A program made the position numbers and the translations under genes. From Novosphingobium pentaromativorans US6-1 (GTDB lineage Bacteria; Pseudomonadota; Alphaproteobacteria; Sphingomonadales; Sphingomonadaceae), in NCBI RefSeq assembly GCF_000767465.1, contig NZ_CP009293.1:271705-335704 (forward strand): 64,000 nt of DNA, in the 5' to 3' direction. The notes under the pieces were generated by a model that saw nothing but the letters and a program-made list of their open reading frames with translations, did no database searches and had not been told where the DNA came from. How positions within the stretch are numbered: the stretch's first letter is position 1; every line of letters begins with the position of its first letter. Positions 17,197 through 24,941 of this stretch are shown here, piece after piece.

Positions 17197-17945
17197 ACCG
17201 CCGCGCTCCTCCCAAGATGGCCTCCATGGAGTATGGGAACGCACCAAGAACATTGCAAGCGGGCGATAGCTGATGACGGGCCTTTGAAGCCTGAAGAGCC
17301 TTCAACGCCCGCTCTCCGCTAAGCTCAGATGCCTCCGAGTGCTGAGCGGTGGGGAATAAACCGGGATCGCTGGGAGGCAGGCCACCTCATATGGAACGAA
17401 AGGTAACAAATCAGATGGGTGACCTCTGCAGATTTCAGCATGCGCCAGCACTTTGGCGGGGCGACTGTGCCCAAAAAGCCATCGCCTATTACAACACAGA
17501 ACAGGTATGTGTATGGGCATGGGCATGGGCATGGGTAGCGGGATCGAATCGACGCGCGCGCCTCTTTTTCAGAAGGCTCGTAACACACTGTTATTATTTA
17601 GAAAAAAATCATCCTTTTATAAGTCGATGTTGCGGAAGTATTAATTCTCTCCCCCTCGACGCGATCGGCCCAGAATGCGAATTATTTCCAAATAATCTCA
17701 TCCATAATGGATGAATATTCCCACGAATATGTGATAAAATTAATTTATGCAATAAAATCTTATTTTGATTTCAATACATCCATTCGTAATTACCAAATTA
17801 CGCCGATTTTACTTATGCGTGAAATGAACATCCCAATATTTACAGTGTGTTGGCAAATATTTATCCAAATTCATCGCGGTTGATGGCATGATGGACTCCT
17901 TCAAAATAGCGTGTATTATGGCGATGCATCGAAAGGAGTATCCCT
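17197..17945. other. AT-rich divergent intergenic region between pAgo and RiPP operons
   Basis: About 750 nt with no convincing gene. It contains four tandem ATGGGC-type hexamers (17513-17536) and, from about 17580 to 17890, a strongly AT-rich stretch unlike the GC-rich surroundings. Both operons read away from it, so it should hold their promoters. I could not fix -35/-10 boxes with confidence. Confidence 0.5.
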
Positions 17946-18128
17946 ATGTCGATCGATACCGAAGTTCGGGCGCCGGAAGCTAGCCCCGAAATCCGCACCG
18001 CCCTCCTGCGTGAACAGCCTCTGAATCCGGCGCTGCGCCGGCTGAAGGGTCGCGTTCTCGCCGAAGCGGAAGCAAGCGAAGTCATCACGAGCTACGACCG
18101 GATGCATCACCGGCACAATCGCTCCTAA
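17946..18128 (+). CDS. RiPP precursor peptide (60 aa)
   Basis: A 60-residue peptide starting MSIDTEVRAPEASPEIRTAL after a strong AAAGGAG. The charged leader (about residues 1-47) is followed by a putative core rich in His, Arg and one Tyr (SYDRMHHRHNRS, residues 49-60). Aromatic/His residues two positions before Arg or Asn fit the X-x-x-N/R patterns cross-linked by cyclophane-forming radical SAM enzymes, and the Arg residues would be substrates for the UPF0489 protein. The gene lies 12 nt upstream of the maturase. The identity as precursor rests on size, position and core composition, not on a family signature. Confidence 0.75.
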   Translation: MSIDTEVRAPEASPEIRTALLREQPLNPALRRLKGRVLAEAEASEVITSYDRMHHRHNRS

Positions 18129-18140
18129 GGACTTCCTCGC

Positions 18141-20276
18141 ATGACCCCCGCCAGGATCACCTCGTTCCTGGTCAAGGTCGCGTCGCGTTGCAATCTCGAT
18201 TGCGATTATTGCTACGTCTACCACCACGCCGACCAGAGCTGGCGCGCCATGCCGAAGCTCTTGTCGGCGGAGGACCGGTCTTGTTTCGCGACCCGACTAG
18301 GTGCCTATACCGCGCAAGCGGAGATCACGCACTGCGCGGTCGTATTCCACGGCGGCGAACCTTTGCTTGCTGGTGCGGATAAGCTGGCGGCGTTTGCCGC
18401 CCAAATCCGTGCCGCGACAACCGCGAAGGTTGATGTCGGGCTCCAGACCAACGGGCTGCTGCTTGACGATGCCGCGCTCGATCAACTTGAGGCAGCGGAC
18501 ATCGGTGTCTCGCTGAGCTTGGATGGGCCGCGCGCGGCACAAGACAAGCATCGAACGACGCGCAAGGGGCGCTCGAGCTTCGATAAGGTTCTCGCTGCGC
18601 TGGAGCGGCTCAAGAAGCGCCCCAGGCTATTTGCAGGCGTCATCGCCGTCATCGATACCGCGACCTCGCCGGAGGATCTCTTCGCCTTCTTCGACGCGCA
18701 TCATCCGCCGAATCTCGATTTCCTGCTACCCGACGCCCACCATTTGCGCCTCCCGCCAGGCCGCGCGCTCGATCCCTCGCTCTATGAGCGCTGGCTGATC
18801 GGCGCATTCGATCTGTGGCTCGACCATTATCCGCATTTGCCGGTGCGAACCTTTGAAGCTTTGCTCGATGCCGTTTCCGGGCTGCCTTCCCGGACTGACG
18901 CATTTGGCTTCGGGGACGTCAGCCTTATCTCGATTGAGACCGACGGAAGCTATCACGATCTCGACGTGCTCAAGGTGACCCAGGACGGAGCGACCAGCCT
19001 TGGCGGTTCGGTACGGGATACGCCGATCGCAGACATAGCGACCTCGCCCCGGATCGCAGCGCATCGCGCGCTGCTCAGCAAAGCAGGACTATGCCGCGAG
19101 TGCCAAGCCTGTCCGATTGTCGAAATCTGCGGGGGCGGATCGCTCCCCCACCGCTTTGGCACCGACGGCTTCAATCATCCGACCGTTTATTGTCGTGAGA
19201 TGCTCGCGCTGGTCGAACATGCGCGGGTCCGCCTCGCGGAACTGCTCTTGCCCTCGGATGATGCGCTGGATTCGGCCCTGCCCACTGGCACCGACCTAGC
19301 AGCGTTCGATCTCGCGGAGAGTGCCACGGCGATGATGGACGATCTCTGCGCCGGTGCGCGGTCAGCCGCGCGTGACGCGCTGCTGGGGACGGTCCGCGAG
19401 TTGCGTGCCACCCACCCCGAACTCGGTCCGGCGATCACGGCGTTCGATGCGCTGTCCGTTTCCGAGCAGGAAGAACTGGCGAGTGCTCCGGGCGCCATCG
19501 CGTGGCGGCACACACTCGACATTCAGACCGCCGCCTATGAAGTTCAGGCCGTCGACGGCGCAGCAATCCAAGCCGACGCATCCTATCTGCAGGACTTGCT
19601 TGCCCAGCCATCACGCGACGGTTCCGGCTTTCAGATCGGTTTCCCCGATCCCTGGCTTCGCATTCCCTTTGGCGAGGCAATCTATTTTGAGGATGAGGCG
19701 ACCACCGCTAAGGTCAAGCCGATCGTTGAGGAGGCGCTGCAGATCATTGAGCGCTGGCGCCCGGCAATGGCGCGCGAGATGAGAATGGCTTGCGGCGCAA
19801 TCCAATTTATCCGCGATCCGCTTGCGCATCCCGACAAGATCGTTTCGTTCAGCGACAACTCGGTCCCAGGTGCTCTCTATGTGTCGGTCCTGCAGGGCGA
19901 CGATCCGATCGACGCCTACGATCTCGCCGACTCGTTGTTGCACGAGCACCGGCACCAGAAACTCTATCTCCTGGAGCGGCTTGCGCCGACCGTGGCTTCC
20001 ACCGCGGCGCTGGTCTCCTCGCCGTGGAGAGAGGATCTTCGCCCACCTTCAGGCCTGCTTCACGCCGTGTTCGTCTTTGTCGAATTGCGGCGTTTCTGGC
20101 TTCATGTCAGGGACGAAGGGCCTGCCCGCCTCCACAATCGGGCGATCAATCAGCTCCGTGACACCGAGGAGAATCTTCGCGACGCATTCGTGACCCTCGA
20201 TAGCTGTCCGCTGACCCCACTGGGACGCGAACTGGTTGCTGTCCTCAAAGCCTCCGCCGAACGCGAATTGGCCTGA
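18141..20276 (+). CDS. Radical SAM/SPASM peptide maturase fused to an HExxH (alpha-ketoglutarate hydroxylase-type) domain
   Basis: A 711-aa fusion. The radical SAM motif CxxxCxxC is at C17, C21 and C24 (RCNLDCDYCYVY), followed by HGGEPLL (SAM-binding GGE). A SPASM region with many Cys lies at about 317-350 (CRECQACPIVEICGGGS). The C-terminal region has HEHRH at 601-605, a complete HExxH. Members of the FxsB-like family with this fusion are known to make three-residue cyclophanes and beta-hydroxylate their peptide using the HExxH domain. Some relatives have a degenerate motif; here it is intact. The stop overlaps the next start (TGATG). Confidence 0.85.
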   Translation: MTPARITSFLVKVASRCNLDCDYCYVYHHADQSWRAMPKLLSAEDRSCFATRLGAYTAQAEITHCAVVFHGGEPLLAGADKLAAFAAQIRAATTAKVDVGLQTNGLLLDDAALDQLEAADIGVSLSLDGPRAAQDKHRTTRKGRSSFDKVLAALERLKKRPRLFAGVIAVIDTATSPEDLFAFFDAHHPPNLDFLLPDAHHLRLPPGRALDPSLYERWLIGAFDLWLDHYPHLPVRTFEALLDAVSGLPSRTDAFGFGDVSLISIETDGSYHDLDVLKVTQDGATSLGGSVRDTPIADIATSPRIAAHRALLSKAGLCRECQACPIVEICGGGSLPHRFGTDGFNHPTVYCREMLALVEHARVRLAELLLPSDDALDSALPTGTDLAAFDLAESATAMMDDLCAGARSAARDALLGTVRELRATHPELGPAITAFDALSVSEQEELASAPGAIAWRHTLDIQTAAYEVQAVDGAAIQADASYLQDLLAQPSRDGSGFQIGFPDPWLRIPFGEAIYFEDEATTAKVKPIVEEALQIIERWRPAMAREMRMACGAIQFIRDPLAHPDKIVSFSDNSVPGALYVSVLQGDDPIDAYDLADSLLHEHRHQKLYLLERLAPTVASTAALVSSPWREDLRPPSGLLHAVFVFVELRRFWLHVRDEGPARLHNRAINQLRDTEENLRDAFVTLDSCPLTPLGRELVAVLKASAERELA

Positions 20277-21283
20277 TGCCCGACAATGTGATCACCCTTC
20301 CTTTCGATCGGCTTCCGGGAACAGCAGCCGAGCGTCATGCTACGCTGCGCGACTATTTTTGTGACAAGGATGCCTGCGTTAAACGGACTACCGGGGGCTG
20401 GGAGCTGACGCTCGGTTGGCCCAATGATGCCGCGCGGCATGTCGATCCCAAATTGTCCGCCGGACTCGCGTGGTGGGGTGAGGGCCTTGAGCGTTCCGAT
20501 ATGGCGCTCTCGATGCGCCGTAGCGGTCGCATTCTCAGTACGCTCTACGACAGTTGGACGCTTCTCAGCTGGAGCGAATGGCTGGAGCGGGCCGGCCTAC
20601 AGGCTGCGCCGATCGTGGTGCTCCATGTTGACGATCACCGCGATCTGGGCGCGCCGCGGCTGTTCGTGGAGCAGGCGGGTTGGCGCGATCCTATGACTGG
20701 CCATCTCGTCGACCTTGCCCAGCCTAATAGCGTTGCAAGCGCGATACGAAGTGGTGCCATCGGCATGGGCAGCTTTCTAACGCCGTTCCTCCACGCATTC
20801 CCGACCACCGAGGTTCGCCATCTTTGCCAGCCGCCGAAAGCGGTCGATACTAGAGACTTTCGTGTCGAGCTGACCGAGGAGCAGGACACGCTGCTCGACC
20901 CTGGCGCATTGCGCCCCGCTGTCGATCTCGTTCCGGTCGCGCGCGAGACCGGTCCGGGGCGATATCGCATCACGCCTGACCTTGGAGATTGGCTGCAAGG
21001 GATCGGCCCTGGACCGATCCTGCTTCACATCGACATGGACTATTTCAACAATCGCTATGATGGCGACAGCGACTGGCTCGACCGGCGCCGAAAGCTCGAC
21101 CCTTCGCTGGCATCGGTGCTTGATAAGGTCGATGCCCTTGCCGATGCGCTGCACGGCGCCAGGCTCGCATCGCGGCTCGAAGATGTCGTAATTGCCTATT
21201 CGCCGGGCTTCTTCCCCAGCGAATATTGGCAGGCGGCGGACGAGCGTTTGCGCGCGGCCTTTGCGCGGCTAGATGTCCGTTAA
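20276..21283 (+). CDS. UPF0489 family protein, candidate peptide arginase
   Basis: A 335-aa protein. Two metal-ligand motifs of the UPF0489/ureohydrolase-like fold are visible: VVLHVDDHRDL (H117, D119, D120, H121, D123) and ILLHIDMDYFNN (D253, D255). The best-studied UPF0489 members in RiPP clusters (OspR-type) hydrolyse peptidyl-arginine to ornithine. With four Arg in and near the precursor core, the same reaction is a reasonable inference. It is translationally coupled to the maturase (1-nt overlap) and overlaps the GNAT gene by 11 nt. Confidence 0.72.
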   Translation: MPDNVITLPFDRLPGTAAERHATLRDYFCDKDACVKRTTGGWELTLGWPNDAARHVDPKLSAGLAWWGEGLERSDMALSMRRSGRILSTLYDSWTLLSWSEWLERAGLQAAPIVVLHVDDHRDLGAPRLFVEQAGWRDPMTGHLVDLAQPNSVASAIRSGAIGMGSFLTPFLHAFPTTEVRHLCQPPKAVDTRDFRVELTEEQDTLLDPGALRPAVDLVPVARETGPGRYRITPDLGDWLQGIGPGPILLHIDMDYFNNRYDGDSDWLDRRRKLDPSLASVLDKVDALADALHGARLASRLEDVVIAYSPGFFPSEYWQAADERLRAAFARLDVR

Positions 21284-21764
21284 GCCCTCATCCGCCAAGC
21301 AGAGGCAACGGCGCCGAAGGGCCAGCCCGACGCCGAAGCCGCCTCCTGTCGTTGCGCATTCGCCGCTCGGGCCGATCGATCCGGAGAAAGTACGATTGGT
21401 CCCGAGCAAAGGCACGCCCAAACGCGGCGGAGGCCCAGGTGGCGAGGCCTGGGCTATCGAGGCCGACGGCGAGCGCGCGGGAACCGTCTTCATCAACCTG
21501 ATTGAAGAACCCCCGATCGGAAAACATGCCTCGCTCCAGATTTTTCTGAACCGGGAAAGCCAGGGGCGTCAGATCGGCCGTCTCGCCTATCGTGCCGCGT
21601 GCGATGCAAGCGAATATAATGTCGTCTACGCCCATATGCGCAAATCCAACATCGCTTCGCGGCGCGCCGCCGAAGAAGCCGGCTTTGCGGACGTGACGCC
21701 AGCAGGTCACTCTCAGTTGATTATGAAGCATGTTCGTCGTGAAGGGTCGTCGACCGGAGGCTGA
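21273..21764 (+). CDS. GNAT family N-acetyltransferase of the RiPP operon
   Basis: A 163-aa protein. A basic, probably disordered N terminus (about 1-50) precedes a short GNAT domain. The ASLQIFLNRESQGRQIGRLAYRAA stretch includes the R/Q-x-x-G-x-G/A-type acetyl-CoA loop, and YAHMRKSNIASRRAAEEAGF is the C-terminal motif B region. In this operon it might acetylate the peptide (for example ornithine side chains or the N terminus) or confer self-resistance; neither is shown. The start lies inside the upstream gene (11-nt overlap). Confidence 0.8.
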   Translation: MSVKPSSAKQRQRRRRASPTPKPPPVVAHSPLGPIDPEKVRLVPSKGTPKRGGGPGGEAWAIEADGERAGTVFINLIEEPPIGKHASLQIFLNRESQGRQIGRLAYRAACDASEYNVVYAHMRKSNIASRRAAEEAGFADVTPAGHSQLIMKHVRREGSSTGG

Positions 21765-21796
21765 GCGCGACCGCACCGGAATTCTGAAAGGTCCGA

Positions 21797-22894
21797 ATGC
21801 GCGCCTATATCGTCATGCCCTGCCTTAATGAGCAACGAGAGCTAGTGGCGACCTGCGCTTCGCTCGGCTTTGGCCCGGGCGCGGCTACGGATAAGCCGGA
21901 CGGCACGCTGGTCCTTGTCGACAATGGATCGACGGATCGCACGTTCGAACTCTCGCGCGATATCCAGCAAACCTCGCCACCCGGTACCGTGGAACTCACG
22001 TACGAACCCGAGCGCGGATACGTTCCCCCGCGCCGGCGCGGCATCGATCTCGTCGCACAGTTGGCGCTCGAGGAAGGGGTGGTCGCCGAGGATGTCCTGA
22101 TCCTGCAAGCGGACGCCGACACACAATATCAGCCCGGCTATGTTGCCGAGATGCGCGCGGCGGGTGAGACGGCGGGCCCGCAGACGCTGCTCGAAGGACG
22201 AGCGGAGGCCGCTCCCGAGTTCGCCCTCGAGCATTCGGCATATCAGGCGCTTTGCGAACAAGTGAGTGCCTCGGTTCGCGCGCTCTGCGTCGCCGAAGCG
22301 GATGATGTCATCGTCGACGACAAAATCTGCGCCTTCCGTCTCGCCGACTATCGCGTGTGGGGCGGACACGAGCGGGAGTATGATCCCCATGGTGAGGAGA
22401 TCCACGCCGAAACCTCGCGCCTGTTTCTGCGGGCCAAGTCCTACAACGCCAGAAAGATCATAGTTGAGAGGGCGACAGCCCAGCCTTCGCGCCGAAAGTT
22501 ATACGAGAGCCCTGGGCTCTATTTCGCGACCTCTGGGTTCCCACACGGTGCTGATTGGGTGGCGCGGTGGCGCCGCGACTATGCCGGGATCGACAGTTTC
22601 GAAGCATTGCATCAATCACATTCCCCAGTGCACGAAGCGATATTGCTCCGCCAATGCCATGACCTGATCCTATTTGGTGTCTTGCCGCTATGGGTCGGTC
22701 ACGCGCTTGGGACCCTGGCTACGACCGATGCACTGAGAGCAAGGTTCGCACCTTTATTGAGGCTCTTGCCGCCATTGACGCGCGACCAGCTACGCCACAC
22801 ACCCGGGCTTGTTCTCCACACAGCATTGCAATTGATCGATACACAATTGCCGCAACTGAAGAGCTATCTGGCGGAAAATACAAACCTTGGCTGA
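21797..22894 (+). CDS. Family 2 (GT-A) glycosyltransferase of the RiPP operon
   Basis: A 365-aa protein beginning MRAYIVMPCLNEQRELVATC, with VLVDNGSTDRTFEL (about 38-51, nucleotide-sugar binding) and the DADTQYQPGY element (D-x-D equivalent, about residues 107-116). It has no transmembrane segments of the kind found in envelope GT2 enzymes. A GAAAGG lies just upstream and it follows the GNAT gene by 32 nt. A role in glycosylating the modified peptide is inferred from position only. It is the last RiPP-operon gene before the island end. Confidence 0.78.
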   Translation: MRAYIVMPCLNEQRELVATCASLGFGPGAATDKPDGTLVLVDNGSTDRTFELSRDIQQTSPPGTVELTYEPERGYVPPRRRGIDLVAQLALEEGVVAEDVLILQADADTQYQPGYVAEMRAAGETAGPQTLLEGRAEAAPEFALEHSAYQALCEQVSASVRALCVAEADDVIVDDKICAFRLADYRVWGGHEREYDPHGEEIHAETSRLFLRAKSYNARKIIVERATAQPSRRKLYESPGLYFATSGFPHGADWVARWRRDYAGIDSFEALHQSHSPVHEAILLRQCHDLILFGVLPLWVGHALGTLATTDALRARFAPLLRLLPPLTRDQLRHTPGLVLHTALQLIDTQLPQLKSYLAENTNLG

Positions 22895-23048
22895 TGGTGC
22901 CTGGCGGCCGTTCCGCTTCTCAGAATAGGGCGAAAGGCAGTGGCTCGCTGTCGTCGCTACGCGTGCCCTCTTTGATCAAAACGCAGCTTTTGAGATCAAC
23001 TGCCGGCGCTCGCCTCACGGATCGCCGATCCGATACCTTAGTGCTTAA

Positions 23049-23119
23049 GTGAAGGGAGGACAGGCCGGGCGCCGCCAGCTTTTTGGATTAGCGCGTCGCC
23101 CGGCCTGTCCTCCCTTCAC
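23049..23119. repeat. Perfect 23-bp inverted repeat with 25-nt loop near the right island end
   Basis: GTGAAGGGAGGACAGGCCGG and three more bases at 23049-23071 are perfectly complementary to 23097-23119. The structure ends 28 nt before the terminal repeat at 23148. It could be a bidirectional terminator, although there is no T-tract after either arm, or a recombination or replication structure of the GInt. Confidence 0.85.
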
Positions 23120-23147
23120 GGCGAACTAACAGGACACTAGCTAAGCC

Positions 23148-23156
23148 CAGACCTAA
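23148..23156 (-). repeat. Right terminal inverted repeat of the GInt island
   Basis: CAGACCTAA is the reverse complement of the left end at 8911-8919. It directly abuts the interrupted PP-loop codons. Confidence 0.75.
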
Positions 23157-23528
23157 GCTGCAGCTATGGCGCCCCAGCGAGATGCTCGGCAGCGTCGCAT
23201 TTGTAAGGACGTTCGCCAGGAGGTCGTAATAAGGCGGCCAGTGCTTGAACCGCCGCGGCGTGTAGCGCACAGTCTCGTAACGGATGCCCCGCGCGCCCAT
23301 CCAGGCGGCCATCATCTCCTGATAGGCGTAGGTCTCTGGCTTCTCGACACCGGGGTCGCCAGTGATCACGAGGTCGGGCGGCGTTCCTCGTGCATCCAGC
23401 TCGATGAGCAAGGCGGTGCTGTCGACGCCGATGCCATAGGCGAGCACGATCGGCGGCGGTTCGGACACGCGGATATAATCGATTTCACGGGACTCCGCGG
23501 TCAACGCGGAACGATCGGTCGCCAGCAT
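23157..23528 (-). pseudogene. N-terminal half of PP-loop/PAPS-reductase-like protein, split by the GInt island
   Basis: From the ATG at 23528 (GGAG upstream) the frame encodes MLATDRSALTAESREIDYIR..., with an N-type ATP-pyrophosphatase loop AYGIGVDSTALL (about residues 31-42) and VRYTPRRFKHWPPYYDLL. It breaks at ...LGRHSCS where the island begins; the frame then runs on into island DNA to a stop at 23088. The C-terminal half resumes at 8910. The intact protein would be about 350 aa. It is next to the Mom-like gene, which suggests that the plasmid once had a PP-loop enzyme in a nucleic-acid modification context. Confidence 0.85.
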
Positions 23529-23625
23529 GGAAGTACTCCGGTCTCGCGCAGCCAGTCTGCGCACCGAACCAATCCCACTCCACCTTCTTTCTCGGCAGCA
23601 TCGGCCGCGAGCGCGCCGGCTCGCG

Positions 23626-23868
23626 TCAGGCCCTGTCTTGCAGACTGGAGTCGCGGTCGTCGAGGTCGAGGTGGATTCCGAGTTCGGTTCCCTCGGCAAT
23701 GGTCAGGTCGCGATGATCATCGCTCTCCAGCGCGCTCGCCATTTCGATAACCGGATGGACCGAGACCACCTCGCCCGAAGGAAGTCGGAAAAGGTTCGCC
23801 AGGCCTTCAACCGCCTGGGTTCCAACCGGAACGGCGAAACTGCCGCTGATTTTGAATGCAACGTACAT
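23626..23868 (-). CDS. Small conserved hypothetical protein (80 aa)
   Basis: Start ATG at 23868 with GGAGT upstream, giving MYVAFKISGSFAVPVGTQAV... and an acidic C terminus (HLDLDDRDSS). There is no recognised domain. It sits between the Mom-like gene and the split PP-loop gene on the same strand, 97 nt from the latter, so it is probably in the same operon. Confidence 0.65.
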   Translation of the reverse strand: MYVAFKISGSFAVPVGTQAVEGLANLFRLPSGEVVSVHPVIEMASALESDDHRDLTIAEGTELGIHLDLDDRDSSLQDRA

Positions 23869-23899
23869 GACTATACTCCTTATTGGGACGGATGCGCGC

Positions 23900-24679
23900 T
23901 CAGGTGGCGATGGGCAGAAGCTTCGGATAGGGCAGCCGCGGGAGGTCACGGCCCTGACGGCGCGCGGCGCGCGTGAGTTCGAAACAATAAGTGAAGAGGC
24001 CCGAATGCCGATGGCGCGTGAGGAGACCTTCAGTCTGGAGGCGTTGGAGCCAGGCTTCCGGTCTTTCGCGAAGAGCGGGAGCGGGAAGACCGAGCCGGAC
24101 AATCTGGTCGATGGCTCCGTCCATTCCGCGCTCGCGGAGGCGGATTTTCGACAGCGTACGGTCGGAAATCGTGCGATCGCCAGTCCGAAGGACGATACGC
24201 GGACGCGTAGTTCCGCGGTGCGCTCCCGACAAGGCGGCGTAAACCCGGCCAATATGGCCAGCCTCGGGGTCGCTATAGGAGACGACAGCCTCGATCGCGG
24301 GGCGGGCCTCTCGAAGAAGCCGGAACGCGCGCGCGCAAAAAAAGCTCTCGCCGTTCTGGGGGACGCTGTCGAGAAGGATCAGGCGAGCGAGGACAGTGCC
24401 TTTGGTAGGGTCCAGAAAGCCGGTGTGTCGGGTGATGACGGCGTCAGTCGCCGGCACCGCGAAGACGCAGACGCCCTCGAGAACGGCGCGGCGTCCGAAA
24501 AGACCGATGGCGACTTGCGCAGCTGGATAGTTGGGCAGATAGTGATGCTCGGCGATGAAAGCGCGCGCCATGCGGTGCTCGATGAGATCGACCGAATAGG
24601 CTCTGGGGTTGATGGTGCGGAAGTCTGTTGCCCACAAGGCGCGTCTTTCCCGCCAGCGCTGGCTGCGTGAGGTTTCCAT
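23900..24679 (-). CDS. Mom-like DNA adenine modification protein (GNAT fold)
   Basis: A 259-aa protein related to phage Mu Mom, which converts adenine in DNA to N6-carbamoylmethyladenine and protects against restriction. Recognisable features are AEHHYLPNYPAAQVAIGLFG (about 44-63), TVLARLILLDSVPQNGESFF (about 95-114) and VVSYSDPEAGHIGRVYAALS (about 132-151). These form the conserved core with the S-Y-(A/S)-D-P-x-x-G-H-x-G pattern. The C-terminal third is specific to the plasmid family. It is read with the small gene and the PP-loop gene downstream. The assignment is from sequence pattern, and activity is unproven. Confidence 0.75.
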   Translation of the reverse strand: METSRSQRWRERRALWATDFRTINPRAYSVDLIEHRMARAFIAEHHYLPNYPAAQVAIGLFGRRAVLEGVCVFAVPATDAVITRHTGFLDPTKGTVLARLILLDSVPQNGESFFCARAFRLLREARPAIEAVVSYSDPEAGHIGRVYAALSGAHRGTTRPRIVLRTGDRTISDRTLSKIRLRERGMDGAIDQIVRLGLPAPALRERPEAWLQRLQTEGLLTRHRHSGLFTYCFELTRAARRQGRDLPRLPYPKLLPIAT

Positions 24680-24740
24680 GTCCGGCCTCGGGTTGAAGGG
24701 ACGTCGGCGGCTCTAGCCCCTCCGACTTGTCCTTTCGGCC

Positions 24741-24756
24741 CATTCCCCTCTTCTTG
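24741..24756 (-). promoter_or_regulatory. Polypurine leader motif
   Basis: The coding strand reads AAGAAGAGGGGAATG, about 62 nt upstream of the Mom-like gene start. Confidence 0.35.
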
Positions 24757-24941
24757 TGACATGGATTGAACTGGTGGCAGTTCATGGAATATTTGCTTTA
24801 CGGCGATAGGAGTGGCGCGGGGCAAGCCGTGCGCAACTGGCAACTGCGTTTTCGACGCGCCGGAAGCTTCACAAGCCGCTCCGTTCCCGGTAGCGAGCAG
24901 TTTTCGGGACTCCTCTGAAAATCGAAGGAAAGCAGATCATC

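Larger units (their letters stand above)
8911..23156. mobile_element. GInt-type genomic island (14.2 kb) carrying a short-Argonaute and a RiPP system
   Basis: The left end starts TTAGGTCTG (8911-8919) and the right end finishes with its reverse complement CAGACCTAA (23148-23156). Both junctions lie in the same PP-loop gene. The flanking hexamers TGCAGC (N-terminal side) and TGCTCG (C-terminal side) both encode Cys-Ser and are not identical. This is the behaviour expected of a tyrosine-recombinase overlap region rather than a transposase target duplication. At the left end are four overlapping or adjacent genes matching the ginABCD module that defines GInts: three large tyrosine recombinases and a small helix-turn-helix protein. 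The cargo is the SMEK/pAgo operon and the RiPP operon. Confidence 0.85.

Noticed and set aside
18141..20276. FxSxx-COOH type RiPP (FxsA/FxsB)
   Set aside because: The maturase is FxsB-like, but the precursor ends in HNRS and has no F-x-S motif near its C terminus.
22976..22993. TCAAAA-CGCAGC-TTTTGA inverted repeat as a terminator of the RiPP operon
   Set aside because: The stem is only 6 bp of A/T pairs with no T-tract; too weak to call.
8911..23156. DDE-type composite transposon or ICE as the source of the 14-kb island
   Set aside because: There is no DDE transposase, no target-site duplication and no conjugation genes; the four-gene tyrosine recombinase module and non-identical hexamer flanks fit a GInt.
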